Of a DNA stretch of 64,000 nucleotides, positions 35,237-44,922 are shown one piece after another. Source of the DNA: CAXQUZ01 sp942491145 (GTDB lineage: Bacteria > Myxococcota_A > UBA796 > UBA2385); assembly GCA_942491145.1 (NCBI GenBank), contig CALOBC010000059.1, forward strand, positions 310,001 to 374,000, written 5' to 3'. The notes beneath the pieces are model-generated. The model worked only from the letters and a program-made list of their open reading frames with translations, was not told the DNA's origin and did not search any database. Position 1 is the stretch's first letter; each line of letters opens with the position of its first letter. The position numbers were made by a program, and so were the translations under genes.

Positions 35237-36070
35237 TCAACGCCGGGGTTGCCCGCCCTTTGGCCTGGGCGGTGGGCCACCCCGACCTTGCCCTGCGCCT
35301 TGCCCCTTCCACGCCACACACAGCGCTTCCCACGCTTGGCCCGCGATGCCCTCGGCGCTGGGGGACCAAGGTGTGCCCCCCACCGACGCCACCAGCTCGC
35401 TGCTCAGTGGGCCCGCGCAGATGCGGTCCCGGTCGAGACGGTCCATGCCCAGCCGCATCGTCTCGGAGTAGGCGCGCACACACAGCGGCGCCGGTGCCAC
35501 CCCGCAGCTCTCCAGCGTGAACGTTCCCTCGGCGCTGCGGTTGGCAATGTGGCGGGCCGTGCCAGTGAACACCACCGTCTCGACATGGCGGCGGTTCAGC
35601 GGTGCACCAGCGGACCGCACCCGGTCGCGAACCTCGGTGAACAGGGCGTCTTCCTCACCGACGCTCAGCGGCAGGTCGTCCATGCGCGCCACCTCTGCCG
35701 TGAGCACATGCCCCACACAGTGGTCCTTGTACTGGCCGGCCAGTGCGCACGCTGCCCACGCCTCGGGCCCCCGCAGCTCCAGGGCGTCCACCACCGAGAA
35801 GCCACACTCGTCCCGCCACAGCCCCTCGGCCAACTGGGCGCACGCGGCCTCGGCCAAGGACCGGTCGCCGGACTGAGCCGCCGCCGTGGCCGCCCCGCCC
35901 ATGCACTCCCCTCGAAGCCCGCCATCGTCGATGGATGCGCACGCTTCGATGGCCTTAGCGGGACTTGCCGACAGCGCCCGACGATACGCCGCCCGGTCCG
36001 ACGCCCCGTCATGGCCGGCACACCCGCCGATGCACAGCATGCCCACCAATGTCCACTCGCTGCGCACCAT
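35237..36070 (-). CDS. Cys-rich lipoprotein of unknown function
   Basis: Predicted 277-residue exported lipoprotein (lipobox CIGGC). The mature part has regularly spaced cysteines (ACASIDD, GECMGG, AACAQLAEG, DECGFS, ACALAGQYKDHC, ESCGVAPAPLC, RICAG, ALCVAW) that would form disulfides between short helices, resembling helical Sel1- or TPR-like repeats stabilised by disulfides. The C-terminus is a basic Pro/Gly-rich tail. ATG 36070 begins the signal directly. I do not recognise the family. Confidence 0.65.
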   Translation of the reverse strand: MVRSEWTLVGMLCIGGCAGHDGASDRAAYRRALSASPAKAIEACASIDDGGLRGECMGGAATAAAQSGDRSLAEAACAQLAEGLWRDECGFSVVDALELRGPEAWAACALAGQYKDHCVGHVLTAEVARMDDLPLSVGEEDALFTEVRDRVRSAGAPLNRRHVETVVFTGTARHIANRSAEGTFTLESCGVAPAPLCVRAYSETMRLGMDRLDRDRICAGPLSSELVASVGGTPWSPSAEGIAGQAWEALCVAWKGQGAGQGRGGPPPRPKGGQPRR

Positions 36071-36168
36071 GGGCTCCCCGGTTCGGTGTGCACGCTATCC
36101 GCCCAGGCACCACCCAGGATGATGATGTGCGAAAACGGCCTTGAATAAGTTGTTCTCGGCCGGTGTGG

Positions 36169-37401
36169 TCAGCCCTTGGCCCGGCGCATCTTGAAGGCTT
36201 GGGTGCCCTGGGCCCACATCGTCCGCGCCAGGGACCGCATGCCGCCCATGTTCGGTAGGGGGTCCTTGCCTTGGGACATGAGCGCCAGCTGGTTCTCGTA
36301 CCAAGTGACGTCCAGCATCGCGACCTTGTCCATCGCCGAGAGGCCCGTCGTGAGCCGCTGCAGCACCACTTCGACCGGCCGACCCGCAAGCACCTCACCG
36401 GGCAGCCCCGGTTGCACCGCCAAGCCGCGCGCGAGGCCCACCATGTCGGCCGCCCCGCTGGCCACAGCGGCTTCCATGCCCCCCGACGTGCGGAACCCGC
36501 CGGTCACCGCGACGGGGACCTTGACGTTCTGGCGGACCTTCTCGACAAAGTCCAGGAAATAGCCCTCCCGGGCTTTGGTGCTCTCTTTGAGCTTGCGGCC
36601 GGTCATTGCCGGCGCCTCGTAGGTGCCGCCGGACACTTCGACCAGATCCATGCCCATGTCGGCCAGAGACGCGATGACCTCGGCGGACTCGTCTTCCGAG
36701 AAGCCCCCCTTCTGGAAGTCGGCCGAGTTGATCTTGATGCTCACCGCCATGCTGGGGCCCACCCGGCGGCGGATCTCGGCGTAGACCTCTCGTGCGAAGC
36801 GGGCGCGGTTGTCGAGAGAGCCGCCCCACTGGTCCGTGCGGCGGTTGTGGTGGGGACTGAGGAACTGGCTGACCAGGTAGCCGTGGGCCCCGTGGATCTG
36901 CACCCCGGAGAAGCCGGCCTTCTGGGCGACCGCCGCCGCCGTGCCGAACCGCTGGATCAGGTCTTCAATCTCGGCTTCGGTGAGCGCCCGGGGCACCGCA
37001 AACGCGCCGGCCAAGGCCGGTCCAAAGCCCACCGCCGACGGGGAGACCGTCTCGGCGCTGAGAAACTTGGGGCTCTGCTTGCCGGGGTGGTTGAGTTGCA
37101 TCCAGAGCTGGGTGCCCCCTTCGCTGCCTGCCTGGGCCCAGTCTCGCAGGGCCGCGAGGTCGCGCTCATCCTCAATGACGACGTTGCCGGGCTCGCCGAG
37201 GGCGCGGCGGTCAATCATCACATTGCCGGTGATGCTCAGGCCCAGTCCACCCCGGGCCCAGCGGCGGTACAGCGTCGGCAGCCCGGCGGATGGCCCGTGG
37301 CTGGGTGTGCCCAAGATCTCCGACATGGCGGACTTCAGGATGCGGTTGGGCACCACCTGCCCACAGGGAAGGCTGAGGGGCTGGGCGAGAACGCTGGACA
37401 C
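36169..37401 (-). CDS. NADH:flavin oxidoreductase, Old Yellow Enzyme family
   Basis: Predicted 410-residue TIM-barrel flavoprotein that should bind FMN. Characteristic motifs are LWMQLNHPGKQSP, the substrate-binding GVQIHGAHGYLVSQFLSPHHN followed by RRTDQWGGSLDNRARF, and the FMN-phosphate region GGFRTSGGMEAAVASGAADMVGLAR. It belongs to the 2,4-dienoyl-CoA reductase/OYE type without the extra C-terminal FAD domain. Such enzymes reduce activated alkenes with NAD(P)H. GTG 37401 was chosen for the GGAG five bases before it. The substrate is unknown and no operon partner is obvious. Confidence 0.92.
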   Translation of the reverse strand: MSSVLAQPLSLPCGQVVPNRILKSAMSEILGTPSHGPSAGLPTLYRRWARGGLGLSITGNVMIDRRALGEPGNVVIEDERDLAALRDWAQAGSEGGTQLWMQLNHPGKQSPKFLSAETVSPSAVGFGPALAGAFAVPRALTEAEIEDLIQRFGTAAAVAQKAGFSGVQIHGAHGYLVSQFLSPHHNRRTDQWGGSLDNRARFAREVYAEIRRRVGPSMAVSIKINSADFQKGGFSEDESAEVIASLADMGMDLVEVSGGTYEAPAMTGRKLKESTKAREGYFLDFVEKVRQNVKVPVAVTGGFRTSGGMEAAVASGAADMVGLARGLAVQPGLPGEVLAGRPVEVVLQRLTTGLSAMDKVAMLDVTWYENQLALMSQGKDPLPNMGGMRSLARTMWAQGTQAFKMRRAKG

Positions 37402-37471
37402 GGGAACTCCAAGGCGGGGTCCGCCGCCCTAAGCACGGTCCCTGGCGACGGCGAGCCTTGTGCGTGGCTCG

Positions 37472-38791
37472 TCACGCCCCGGCACACCACGCGGCGTAGT
37501 CGGCCAGCCGCGCGCGCAGCCCGTCCTCGTCCACCCCGACCTCGTCGAGGGACCGGTCAAACAAGTAGTGAGAACGACGTCTGGGAGGGTGTTCTCGTGG
37601 AAGGTTGGCCGGCACTTCGGGCTGGTCCAGGCATGCCGCATAGATGCCAGCCAGGGTGCCCTCCAAGTCTGCCACATAGTCGCTGAACCGCACCACATGG
37701 CGCCGTGGACCGTCCTCCTCGGTGAACCAGGCCTGCTCGGCATCACAGTAGACGCACTCGGTGTGCAGGATGCCTTCGCTCATCCAGATCCAGGGCGGGT
37801 GGCCCATCACCCCGTCGAAGGGGTTGGCCCGCAGGAAGTTGACCGCGCTGCGAATGCGGGCGACGGGCTCGCGGATCACCGTGAGGAAGCGGGCGTCGGG
37901 GTAGCGCTCGGCCAGCGCCGGGGCCGCGGCCAGGAAGTGGCCCTTGATGAACAACCGGGGCCAAGTGCCATCGGGCTTGGGTCCCCGCCAGAGCAGCGCC
38001 TTGCGGGCGGTGCGGTCCAACAACACAACGAAGGTCTCGGTCCACAGCACCTGGGTGTGGGGGGTGGTGGTGCCGAAGCCAAACTCCTCGGCGAACACCT
38101 CGGGGCCCAGAAGTGGTGCCAAGAGTGTGAGGTGGGAGCTGTAGATGCCGGCTTCAAAGGTGTCGGTCTGGACCAGGGTGCCCTCGTGTCGCTCCAGAAA
38201 CTCGGGAGGTAGGGCCTTGTGGAGCATGTGCTCCAGCCTGGCGGGTGTGAAGAACCGGCCGAGGGTCGGCACCGCAATGCGCCACATCCACAGGAAGGGG
38301 AAGAACATCTGCAACAGGACGGGCGCCTCAAGGTCCGGGTCCTCGGCGAGATAGTGCGCGAGCTGGGTGCTTCCGCTCCTGGCGGCGCTGATCTCGATGA
38401 GCGGCGCCTTCACCGGCACACGGTCCAGCAGCCAGCCATAGAGCAGCTCATCGAGGTGCCATGCGAGGCCCCAGATGGGCACCACCACAATCTTCTGGAC
38501 GACCGAGAGTGTGAGCCAGGCCCGGCCGAGCCAGGGCAGCCCCGGCGGGGGTGGGGTGACCGTCCAGATGAGGTGCAGGTAGCGCCGGACTTGGACGAGG
38601 CGAACGACCACCGGCGGCACCCCCCAGATGGCGCATCCCAGGGCGTACAACGGCCACATCGGAAGGCTGACCATGCCCAGCAGCACGACCCACAGCAAGC
38701 GGGGCAGCAGCAGTCCGCCGACCCGCAGTGGCTGGACCCAAGGGGTGTGGGGCTCGGAGGGCCGGGGAGGCGCGGGCAACCGGCCGGACAT
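37472..38791 (-). CDS. Membrane-anchored sulfotransferase family protein
   Basis: Predicted 439-residue protein. Residues 25-110 contain two or three hydrophobic segments (LLLPRLLWVVLLGMVSLPMW, LTLSVVQKIVVVPIWGLAW). The catalytic domain follows, with the PAPS-binding loop SAARSGST (5'-phosphosulfate) and the 3'-phosphate loop RFLTVIREPVARIRSAVNF, as in the Sulfotransfer_3 family. It should transfer sulfate from PAPS to a lipid, sugar or protein at the membrane. ATG 38791 precedes the hydrophobic part. No PAPS-synthesis gene is in view. Confidence 0.85.
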   Translation of the reverse strand: MSGRLPAPPRPSEPHTPWVQPLRVGGLLLPRLLWVVLLGMVSLPMWPLYALGCAIWGVPPVVVRLVQVRRYLHLIWTVTPPPPGLPWLGRAWLTLSVVQKIVVVPIWGLAWHLDELLYGWLLDRVPVKAPLIEISAARSGSTQLAHYLAEDPDLEAPVLLQMFFPFLWMWRIAVPTLGRFFTPARLEHMLHKALPPEFLERHEGTLVQTDTFEAGIYSSHLTLLAPLLGPEVFAEEFGFGTTTPHTQVLWTETFVVLLDRTARKALLWRGPKPDGTWPRLFIKGHFLAAAPALAERYPDARFLTVIREPVARIRSAVNFLRANPFDGVMGHPPWIWMSEGILHTECVYCDAEQAWFTEEDGPRRHVVRFSDYVADLEGTLAGIYAACLDQPEVPANLPREHPPRRRSHYLFDRSLDEVGVDEDGLRARLADYAAWCAGA

Positions 38792-38954
38792 GATCGGGCG
38801 TGGGGACACGGGGCCATCCAAGTCGGGTGCGGAGCCTACACGAGGGCGCGTGTGCGGCGGTCCCGCCCGAGGGCACGGGCGCCGGGCCCAAGGATCTGCA
38901 AAGTCCACCCCAGCCGGTGCGACCGCCCGCTACGTTGGCGCTGCTGGAGGCCCC

Positions 38955-40892
38955 ATGTCGCTGTTGAGTCGCTCCCCGCTGTTGTTCTTGAGCTTCGTCG
39001 CTGCTTGTGGGGCCAGCCCCGGGGACGCCGGCAAGTCCAACACCGGCGAAGACACCGCAAACGACGACACCCTCGGCCGACCCCCGGCGTGGTGTGAAGG
39101 GACCACCGCCCACCGCTGGGACCCCCACGCCACCGAAGACGCCGACCTGTTTCCCGATGGGTTGTTGGAAGTGGCCGATCCCGCCAGCCCCACGGGCCGC
39201 AGCTTGGTCGTCACCGAAGACTCCGTGCCGTGGCTCGCGGCATCGCCGGCGCTGCTCAAGGAAGGCTTTGAGGGCCTCAACGGCATGTCGGGCTTCGGCA
39301 CCCTCGGGGGCATCCTGCTGCGCTTCACCGCGCCTGTGTCCGACGTGCCGGGATCGGCCGACGAGAGCACCGGTGGCACCGGGTGGCAGCTGGTGGAGCT
39401 CACGGACGCGGGGCCCCGGCGGGTGCCCTTCGAAGCGGACGTGCAAGAGGGCGGACTGACCGTGATCCTGTGGCCCTTGGTGCCCCTGAAGATCGGCGCC
39501 ACCCACGCTTTCGTGATGACGACCGATGCGATTGCCGACGACGGGGGCTGCATCGCACCGGTCGAGACCACCCGCGCGTTGCTGTTCGGCGACCCCCCAG
39601 CCGGGGTGCCCGAGGACGCCCCAGACCGCTACCGGGTCGCGGTGGACCAGCTGGGCCTCACCCCTGGCGACATCTCTGTGATCACGGTGTTCACGGCCCA
39701 TGACGAGACCCACACCTTCCGAGATCTGGCGGCCGTCGCGGCCGAAGAAGAGGTGCACTGGGTGGGCACTCCGACCTGCTCAGACGTCGGTGATCTGACC
39801 GAGTGCGACGCCACCATCACTGTCCTCGACCGCCGCAATGCCAAGGGGCTCATCGACCCCACCGTCGATCCGGTGGAAGCGGAGATCCCGGTCCGCATCT
39901 GGACCCCCAAGGACCGGGAGGGGCCGTGGCCGGTGGTCATCTATGGCCATGGGCTCGGCAGCCGGCGCAGCGAAGCCCGGTACGTGGCCCAGGCCATGCA
40001 GGGCGATGGATACGCAGTGGTGGCGATGGAAGCGGTGCTCCACGGCGACCACCCCTCCGCGACGGGCGGGGGCACCACGGACGCAGCGATGCGCTTTCTC
40101 GGCGTGGACCTCACAGCGGTGAAGCTCCAGCCCGCAGTGCTTCGGGGCAACTTCGACCAGACCAACCTGGACCGGGTGCGGCTCATCCACCTGATCCAGA
40201 CCGACGGGGACTTCGACGGCGACGGCATGGACGATCTGGACGGATCCCAGATGGGGTACCTGGGCATCAGCCTCGGTGCGATCTTGGCGCCCCAGCTGCT
40301 CGCGGTCACGCCGAGCTTGGAGGGGGCCGTGCTCAGTGTGGGCGGCGGGCGGCTGCTGAGCATCGTCACCGACACCGAGAGCCTCACCGACTTTGAGGAC
40401 ATCCTCGGGGCGTTGGTGGGCTCGACCGAGCGCTTCGACCGGCTGGTCCCCATCGCCCAGCATGTTGTGGATCCGTCCGACTCGGCGCTGTGGGGCGCCC
40501 ATGTGCTGCGGGACCGCTTCGACGACGCCGAGCCGCCGAGCTTGCTGTTTCAGATCGGCATCGCAGACGAGGTCGTGCCCAAGTCCGCCGGACACGCCCT
40601 GGCCCGGGCGCTGGGCTTGCCCCACATGCAGCCGGTGGTCGAGACGGTCGAGACGCTGACGGTGGTGGACGAGGACCCCCTCGCCGGCAACATGGCGGGG
40701 GGCCGCACGGCGGCGTTCTTCCAGTTTGACCGGGTGACCGATGGCTCCCGCACGGTGCCGGCCCGCCACGTCCAGACCCCGACCAGCCCGGAGGGTCAGC
40801 TCCAGATGATGACCTTCCTCGAGACCTGGATGGATGGCGAGCCCCCCGAAGCCATCGATCCCTACGCCGTTCTCGACACGCCGGAGCTGTAG
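38955..40892 (+). CDS. Exported alpha/beta-hydrolase lipoprotein (lipase-like)
   Basis: Predicted 645-residue lipoprotein. The signal ends in VAAC and a Thr/Asp-rich linker follows. Residues 80-300 form a beta-rich N-terminal domain like that of bacterial virulence-factor lipases. The hydrolase core starts at WPVVIYGHGLGSRRSEA (oxyanion hole) and has the nucleophile elbow GISLG (within GYLGISLGAIL). A calcium-type loop DGDFDGDGMDDLDG precedes it. A late Asp (IADEVVP) and a His complete a probable triad. GGAGG lies four bases before ATG 38955. It probably hydrolyses esters at the cell surface; the substrate is unknown. Confidence 0.85.
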   Translation: MSLLSRSPLLFLSFVAACGASPGDAGKSNTGEDTANDDTLGRPPAWCEGTTAHRWDPHATEDADLFPDGLLEVADPASPTGRSLVVTEDSVPWLAASPALLKEGFEGLNGMSGFGTLGGILLRFTAPVSDVPGSADESTGGTGWQLVELTDAGPRRVPFEADVQEGGLTVILWPLVPLKIGATHAFVMTTDAIADDGGCIAPVETTRALLFGDPPAGVPEDAPDRYRVAVDQLGLTPGDISVITVFTAHDETHTFRDLAAVAAEEEVHWVGTPTCSDVGDLTECDATITVLDRRNAKGLIDPTVDPVEAEIPVRIWTPKDREGPWPVVIYGHGLGSRRSEARYVAQAMQGDGYAVVAMEAVLHGDHPSATGGGTTDAAMRFLGVDLTAVKLQPAVLRGNFDQTNLDRVRLIHLIQTDGDFDGDGMDDLDGSQMGYLGISLGAILAPQLLAVTPSLEGAVLSVGGGRLLSIVTDTESLTDFEDILGALVGSTERFDRLVPIAQHVVDPSDSALWGAHVLRDRFDDAEPPSLLFQIGIADEVVPKSAGHALARALGLPHMQPVVETVETLTVVDEDPLAGNMAGGRTAAFFQFDRVTDGSRTVPARHVQTPTSPEGQLQMMTFLETWMDGEPPEAIDPYAVLDTPEL

Positions 40893-41052
40893 GGACTGGG
40901 TCGGGGCCATCGACCGCAGCCGGGTGGGTGTGCTAGGATTGTTGACCGGAACCCCCGCGCTGGTGCGGCCGGGCACTCTGGGGCCCAAGTGGTCCGGGCA
41001 TTGTTCGCCCGGGCCTCCCCCGGTGGCCAGTGCTGACCCACGGAGACCTGCC

Positions 41053-41631
41053 ATGTCGTCGTTGAGCCGTGTCCGCACCATCGTTGAGATCGAGACCCTG
41101 CACGGGCTGCTGCCGGAGCTCGACTACTACCGAGTGCTTCTGCTGGACCAGGACTGCAGCCAAGATGCCGTGGGTGAGGCCTTTCGCGGCGAGTCCCGGC
41201 GGCTGCATCCCGACCGCATGGCCGCGATGCGAGACGACGACACGGCCGACAGGGCCAATGACATCTTCCGCTTGGTCAACGAGGCCTACCGGGTGCTCAA
41301 GGACCCCGAGCAGCGGGTGCGCTACGACAAGCTGCTGACCGACGGTGTGCTGCGGATGACCGATGACGCCAAGGCGGGCGCCGAGGCCGACAAGCGGGCC
41401 GGCGATCCCGACCAAGCGGCCACGAACCCGGTCGCCGAGAAGTACTGGAAGATGGCGCTGCAAGACTTCAAGAACAAGTCCTACAAGGCCAGCGTGCTCA
41501 ACATCCAGTTTGCCATTGGCTACGAGCCCGACAACGAGGTCTTCAAGGAGTGGCTGACCAAGGCCAAAGAAGCCCTGCACGAGTCGGGCCAGGACAAAGC
41601 GAAGAACCCCTACAAGCTGCGGATCATGTAG
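41053..41631 (+). CDS. J-domain (DnaJ-like) protein
   Basis: Predicted 192-residue protein. Residues about 22-90 form a J-domain with LDYYRVLLLDQDCSQDAV, HPDRM (the HPD that stimulates DnaK ATPase) and EAYRVLKDPEQRVRYDKLL. The C-terminal 90 residues are helical with a TPR-like pair (KYWKMALQDFKNKSYKASVLNI, FKEWLTKAKEALHESG). There is no Gly/Phe or zinc-finger region, so this is a class C co-chaperone. The start has CGGAGA upstream. The 3' end overlaps the convergent mobB by 8 bp. The client is unknown. Confidence 0.88.
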   Translation: MSSLSRVRTIVEIETLHGLLPELDYYRVLLLDQDCSQDAVGEAFRGESRRLHPDRMAAMRDDDTADRANDIFRLVNEAYRVLKDPEQRVRYDKLLTDGVLRMTDDAKAGAEADKRAGDPDQAATNPVAEKYWKMALQDFKNKSYKASVLNIQFAIGYEPDNEVFKEWLTKAKEALHESGQDKAKNPYKLRIM

Positions 41632-42157
41632 CGGCGGGCGGGGCTGTGAACACGGCCTCGATCTCGGCGGCGTTGAGGATGACAAAGTCCGCCAGCGCGT
41701 CAATGTCGTCCAGTGCGAACCAGGGGCACGCGGGGTCCTCCGGGGGCGTGTCGGACGCCAACCCCACCACGGTGGGGTCATCAGGAAGCGCCGTCTGTTG
41801 CCGGGCCAGGGCGCGCCGCACTTCGAGCTTGGGGTGGGGACCGGTCTTGTAGCCCTCGACCAGCACGATGTCGCAGGGGCCCATCCGGCCAATCATGGTG
41901 GCCAGCGACGGCGGTGCGTCCCCCCGAAGCTCCCCCATCAGCGCCCAGCGGACGGGCGACACAATCGCGACTTCTGCGGCACCGGCTTGGCGGTGACGGT
42001 GGCTGTCTTTGCCCTCGTGGTCGATGTCAAAGCGCACGTGGGCATGCTTGATGGTGGAGACCCGCAGGCCTCGGGCGCTCAACGCGGACACCAGCTTCAC
42101 CACCATCGTGGTCTTTCCGGAGTCCTTCCACCCCACCACCCCAAAGACTCGTGGCAC
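41624..42157 (-). CDS. mobB: Molybdopterin-guanine dinucleotide biosynthesis protein MobB
   Basis: Predicted 177-residue P-loop GTPase. Walker A is GWKDSGKTT near residue 9, and the family hallmark IKHAHVRFDIDHEGKDSHRHRQAGA follows, with the later VLVEGYK and KLEVRR. MobB assists conversion of molybdopterin to the guanine dinucleotide cofactor. GTG 42157 follows GGAGG at good distance. A 23-bp gap separates it from the membrane protein gene upstream. No other molybdenum gene is in the window. Confidence 0.93.
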   Translation of the reverse strand: MPRVFGVVGWKDSGKTTMVVKLVSALSARGLRVSTIKHAHVRFDIDHEGKDSHRHRQAGAAEVAIVSPVRWALMGELRGDAPPSLATMIGRMGPCDIVLVEGYKTGPHPKLEVRRALARQQTALPDDPTVVGLASDTPPEDPACPWFALDDIDALADFVILNAAEIEAVFTAPPAAT

Positions 42158-42180
42158 GGCGGCCTCCTCGTGTTTGGGCC

Positions 42181-42735
42181 CTATCCCGAAGCGCCCACCA
42201 CCGTTGCGTCGGCGGGGGGACCCTCCTCGGGTGCTGCGTCGACAGCGGTCGCGAGGGCATCGTCGACAAAGCCCTCCAGCAAGTGAATCTGGTCGGCTCC
42301 GAGGCGCTGGCCAAGCTGGGATCCCAGGTAGAGTCCGAGGCCGCCCATCGTCGACACGGGCAGTGCCCACAGCCCCCACGCCGACTCGCCGAGGGCGAGC
42401 TGGGACAAGCCCAGAGTGACGCCGATGAGCCCCAGAAAGGTCAGCACCGCGTAGCCAAACATGAACATCGTCCACACGTGGGGGTGGGGACCAAACCGCC
42501 CCCGCAGCTCGGTGGATGTGCCGGGCCGGTCTTCGAGCTCGATGCTCAGCCAGGGTGACCAGAAGTGGCGCTGGTCCTCGCTGATCAGCAGCTCAATGTG
42601 CCGCCGGGCGAGGGTGCCGTGGCAGGGGCACGCGGCGGCCTCGAGGTGGGCGCTCACCCGCCGCAGGGCCTCGTCGGCGCCGAAGGGCAACAAGCGCTGG
42701 ATCGGCGGCCGCATCGGGGCGAACAGGTTGGACAT
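42181..42735 (-). CDS. Two-TM membrane protein of unknown function
   Basis: Predicted 184-residue protein. The N-terminal half is soluble with CPCHG and a WSPWLSIELED strand followed by RGRFGPHP, then two TM helices (VWTMFMFGYAVLTFLGLIGVTLGL and WGLWALPVSTMGGLGLYLGSQLG) and a C-terminal acidic tail. The soluble part looks like a small alpha/beta domain as in proteins with an SRPBCC-like N-terminus, but this is uncertain. It lies 23 bp upstream of mobB on the same strand. Confidence 0.65.
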   Translation of the reverse strand: MSNLFAPMRPPIQRLLPFGADEALRRVSAHLEAAACPCHGTLARRHIELLISEDQRHFWSPWLSIELEDRPGTSTELRGRFGPHPHVWTMFMFGYAVLTFLGLIGVTLGLSQLALGESAWGLWALPVSTMGGLGLYLGSQLGQRLGADQIHLLEGFVDDALATAVDAAPEEGPPADATVVGASG

Positions 42736-42814
42736 GCTGGGCTCCAGGCACGGGCGATCTGGCAGGGTCCCGGTCGTCGCGACGGGTGCGGTGCTCGGGA
42801 ATCCCCCGTCGAGT

Positions 42815-44674
42815 CTACTGGCGGGGCACGGTCAATGTGGTCACGATCGGGGCCCACGCCGTGGTGGCCGCACGCTGGGCGGCGGTCGGGGGCAGGGCCG
42901 CCGGGTCCACGTCGAAGCCAGGCGCCGCGTCCATGGGGAGCTGGAGCAAGCTGAAGCCCCGGATGTGGCCGCCGGCATTGGCCTCAATGTGGACGAGACC
43001 AGGGGTGCGACCTGACGTGTAGGTGACCTGAGCCACGCCATTGTCATCGGTTGTGGCCGAGGTTGGCAGCTGGCCATCTCCGGTGCGCAGGGCGAGCGAG
43101 ATGGGTGTGCCGGCGACGGGGTAGCCGAACTCATCGAGGGTCAGAACCGTCAGGCGGCTGCCCGAGAGACCGTCGGGGGGCAGGCGGGTGCGGGTGGGGA
43201 GCATCACAATCTCCCGCACTGGGTTGCCGGCCGCGGGGGCCTTCACGGTGGCGACCACATCGACCGGGCCCCGGCCGCTGCGGCGCAGGTTGGCCGTGTA
43301 GGAGCCGTCGCCGTTGTCGACGATGGCACCGTCGAGCTTGGCGCCCGCGAGGGTGAGGCCGATGGACCGACCCGCGAGGCCTTCACCGGTGGCGCCCTTG
43401 ACCTGAAGCGTGAGGGCCAGGGCGGTGTCGGTCTTGGCGAGGGACGCCGGCTCGCTGGTGACGGCGAGGCTCGTGGGGCGGGTGGGCACGAGGGTGAGGG
43501 GCAGACTGGAGCGCTGCGCTTCGACGGCGGCCGGCTCGCCGCCTTCTTCGGGCACGGCGTACAGGACGGCAGAGAGGGTGGCCGCCGCGCCGGTGGGCTC
43601 GGCCGAGGGGGTGTAGGTGGCGACAAAGACGCCGTTGCCCTCGTGGCGCAGGCCCGTGAACGTGCCGTGGCTGGCTTCAAAGCGCAGGTCGGCGTTGCCA
43701 TCGGGCTGACCGTCTTCGCGCACGGCAACGGCGCGCACGGGGATCTTCAGGGTGTTGTCGGCGGGCAGTCCTGCGTGGAGCGGCAGCAGCTGCACCCGGC
43801 GCGCGGTGGACGGGGGCAGGGGCAGATCAGACTCGCCCGCACTGTCGCAGCCTTCGATGATCTGCACGGCGGAGGCGAGGCCCGGGGGCACCACCGCGGT
43901 CACTTGGGCCCGGCCCCGGCGGTCGGCGGCGACGGGCTCGGTGCGTGTGCCGAGGACGTCGAGGGACACGGTGCAGCCCTTGCCCGGCTCGAGGGTGAGG
44001 GTCTGGGCGGCGGCCATCGGCACGGCCACGTGGCCATAAGTGCGGGTGGGCTCACGCTGGTCGGCAAACGTGAGAATGGCCTGCAGTGGCTGATCTGCGG
44101 CAGGTAGGGTGTAGACTGCGGAGTAGGTGCCCCCGCCTCCGGAGGTCGGGGTGGCCACCTCGCCAGCGCTGGTCAGCACCATCATCCGGGCGCCCTCCAG
44201 CGTCTCGGTGGCCCCACCGGTCAGCTCGATGTTGACCGTCGCTTCGGTGGTCTCGCCGAGCACTGGTGCAGCCGGGTCGACCACCACCCGCACCCGCTGG
44301 CCCAGGGGGGGCGTGACGGGCAGCGACCACGTGCGGTCGAACTTCTGCTTGGTGCTGGTGACACCCTTGATGCGCAGCTCAAAGTCGGTGATCCCCTCCA
44401 CCAGCGGTGGGGTCCACGTGAAGCCAAACAGCCCAGGACCGAGGGGCTGGAGCACCTTGTCGGCCGTGCCACCGGTCACTTTGACCTTGGCCTTGAGCTC
44501 GGTGATCGGGGCGCCCGAGGGCTCCAGCACCAGGAGCTGCAGCCGCTGTTCTTCGAGTCCCGAGCCGAGAACTTCGCCGACCGGCATCATCTCGACGACC
44601 AGATCCGAAAACGGGTCCTCGGCATGGGCAGGGCCGGCCAACATCAGGGCCAGAACACAGGTCGCGGGGATCAT
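42815..44674 (-). CDS. Exported multi-Ig-like (invasin-type) domain protein
   Basis: Predicted 619-residue protein with a signal peptide (MIPATCVLALMLAGPAHA). The mature part consists of about five to six Ig-like beta-sandwich units of 90-100 residues. Typical closing strands are GTYSAVYTLP, GVFVATYTP, GSYTANLRRSG and GVAQVTYTSGRTPG, the last being the Big_1/invasin pattern. It ends without a membrane anchor. GGAG lies before ATG 44674. Such proteins act as stalks or adhesins or bind periplasmic partners; the role here is unknown. The 248-bp gap before it holds no recognisable element. Confidence 0.82.
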   Translation of the reverse strand: MIPATCVLALMLAGPAHAEDPFSDLVVEMMPVGEVLGSGLEEQRLQLLVLEPSGAPITELKAKVKVTGGTADKVLQPLGPGLFGFTWTPPLVEGITDFELRIKGVTSTKQKFDRTWSLPVTPPLGQRVRVVVDPAAPVLGETTEATVNIELTGGATETLEGARMMVLTSAGEVATPTSGGGGTYSAVYTLPAADQPLQAILTFADQREPTRTYGHVAVPMAAAQTLTLEPGKGCTVSLDVLGTRTEPVAADRRGRAQVTAVVPPGLASAVQIIEGCDSAGESDLPLPPSTARRVQLLPLHAGLPADNTLKIPVRAVAVREDGQPDGNADLRFEASHGTFTGLRHEGNGVFVATYTPSAEPTGAAATLSAVLYAVPEEGGEPAAVEAQRSSLPLTLVPTRPTSLAVTSEPASLAKTDTALALTLQVKGATGEGLAGRSIGLTLAGAKLDGAIVDNGDGSYTANLRRSGRGPVDVVATVKAPAAGNPVREIVMLPTRTRLPPDGLSGSRLTVLTLDEFGYPVAGTPISLALRTGDGQLPTSATTDDNGVAQVTYTSGRTPGLVHIEANAGGHIRGFSLLQLPMDAAPGFDVDPAALPPTAAQRAATTAWAPIVTTLTVPRQ

Positions 44675-44922
44675 GGGCCACTCCTAAGCGCAGGATGCCG
44701 AGCGCGGCTCGAACACCCCCACACACGTCGTCAGCGCGGACCGCGGTGCTCGCCGTCCGCATGCTCGGTGGGTCACGTCCACCGGGCATGGGGCGCCGCA
44801 GGGTAGCACCCTGTCCCCCGCTGGGCAGCGTCGGCGGCATCCTTCGGACAGTGGGCGAGCGGCCCAGCCCGCTGGACGCACCGCTCAAGCCCCCCCACAA
44901 GCCGACGAGCAGCCGTCCGGCG

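Noticed and set aside
36271..37686. 471-codon plus-strand frame
   Set aside because: Antisense to the OYE-family gene, which has all its motifs.
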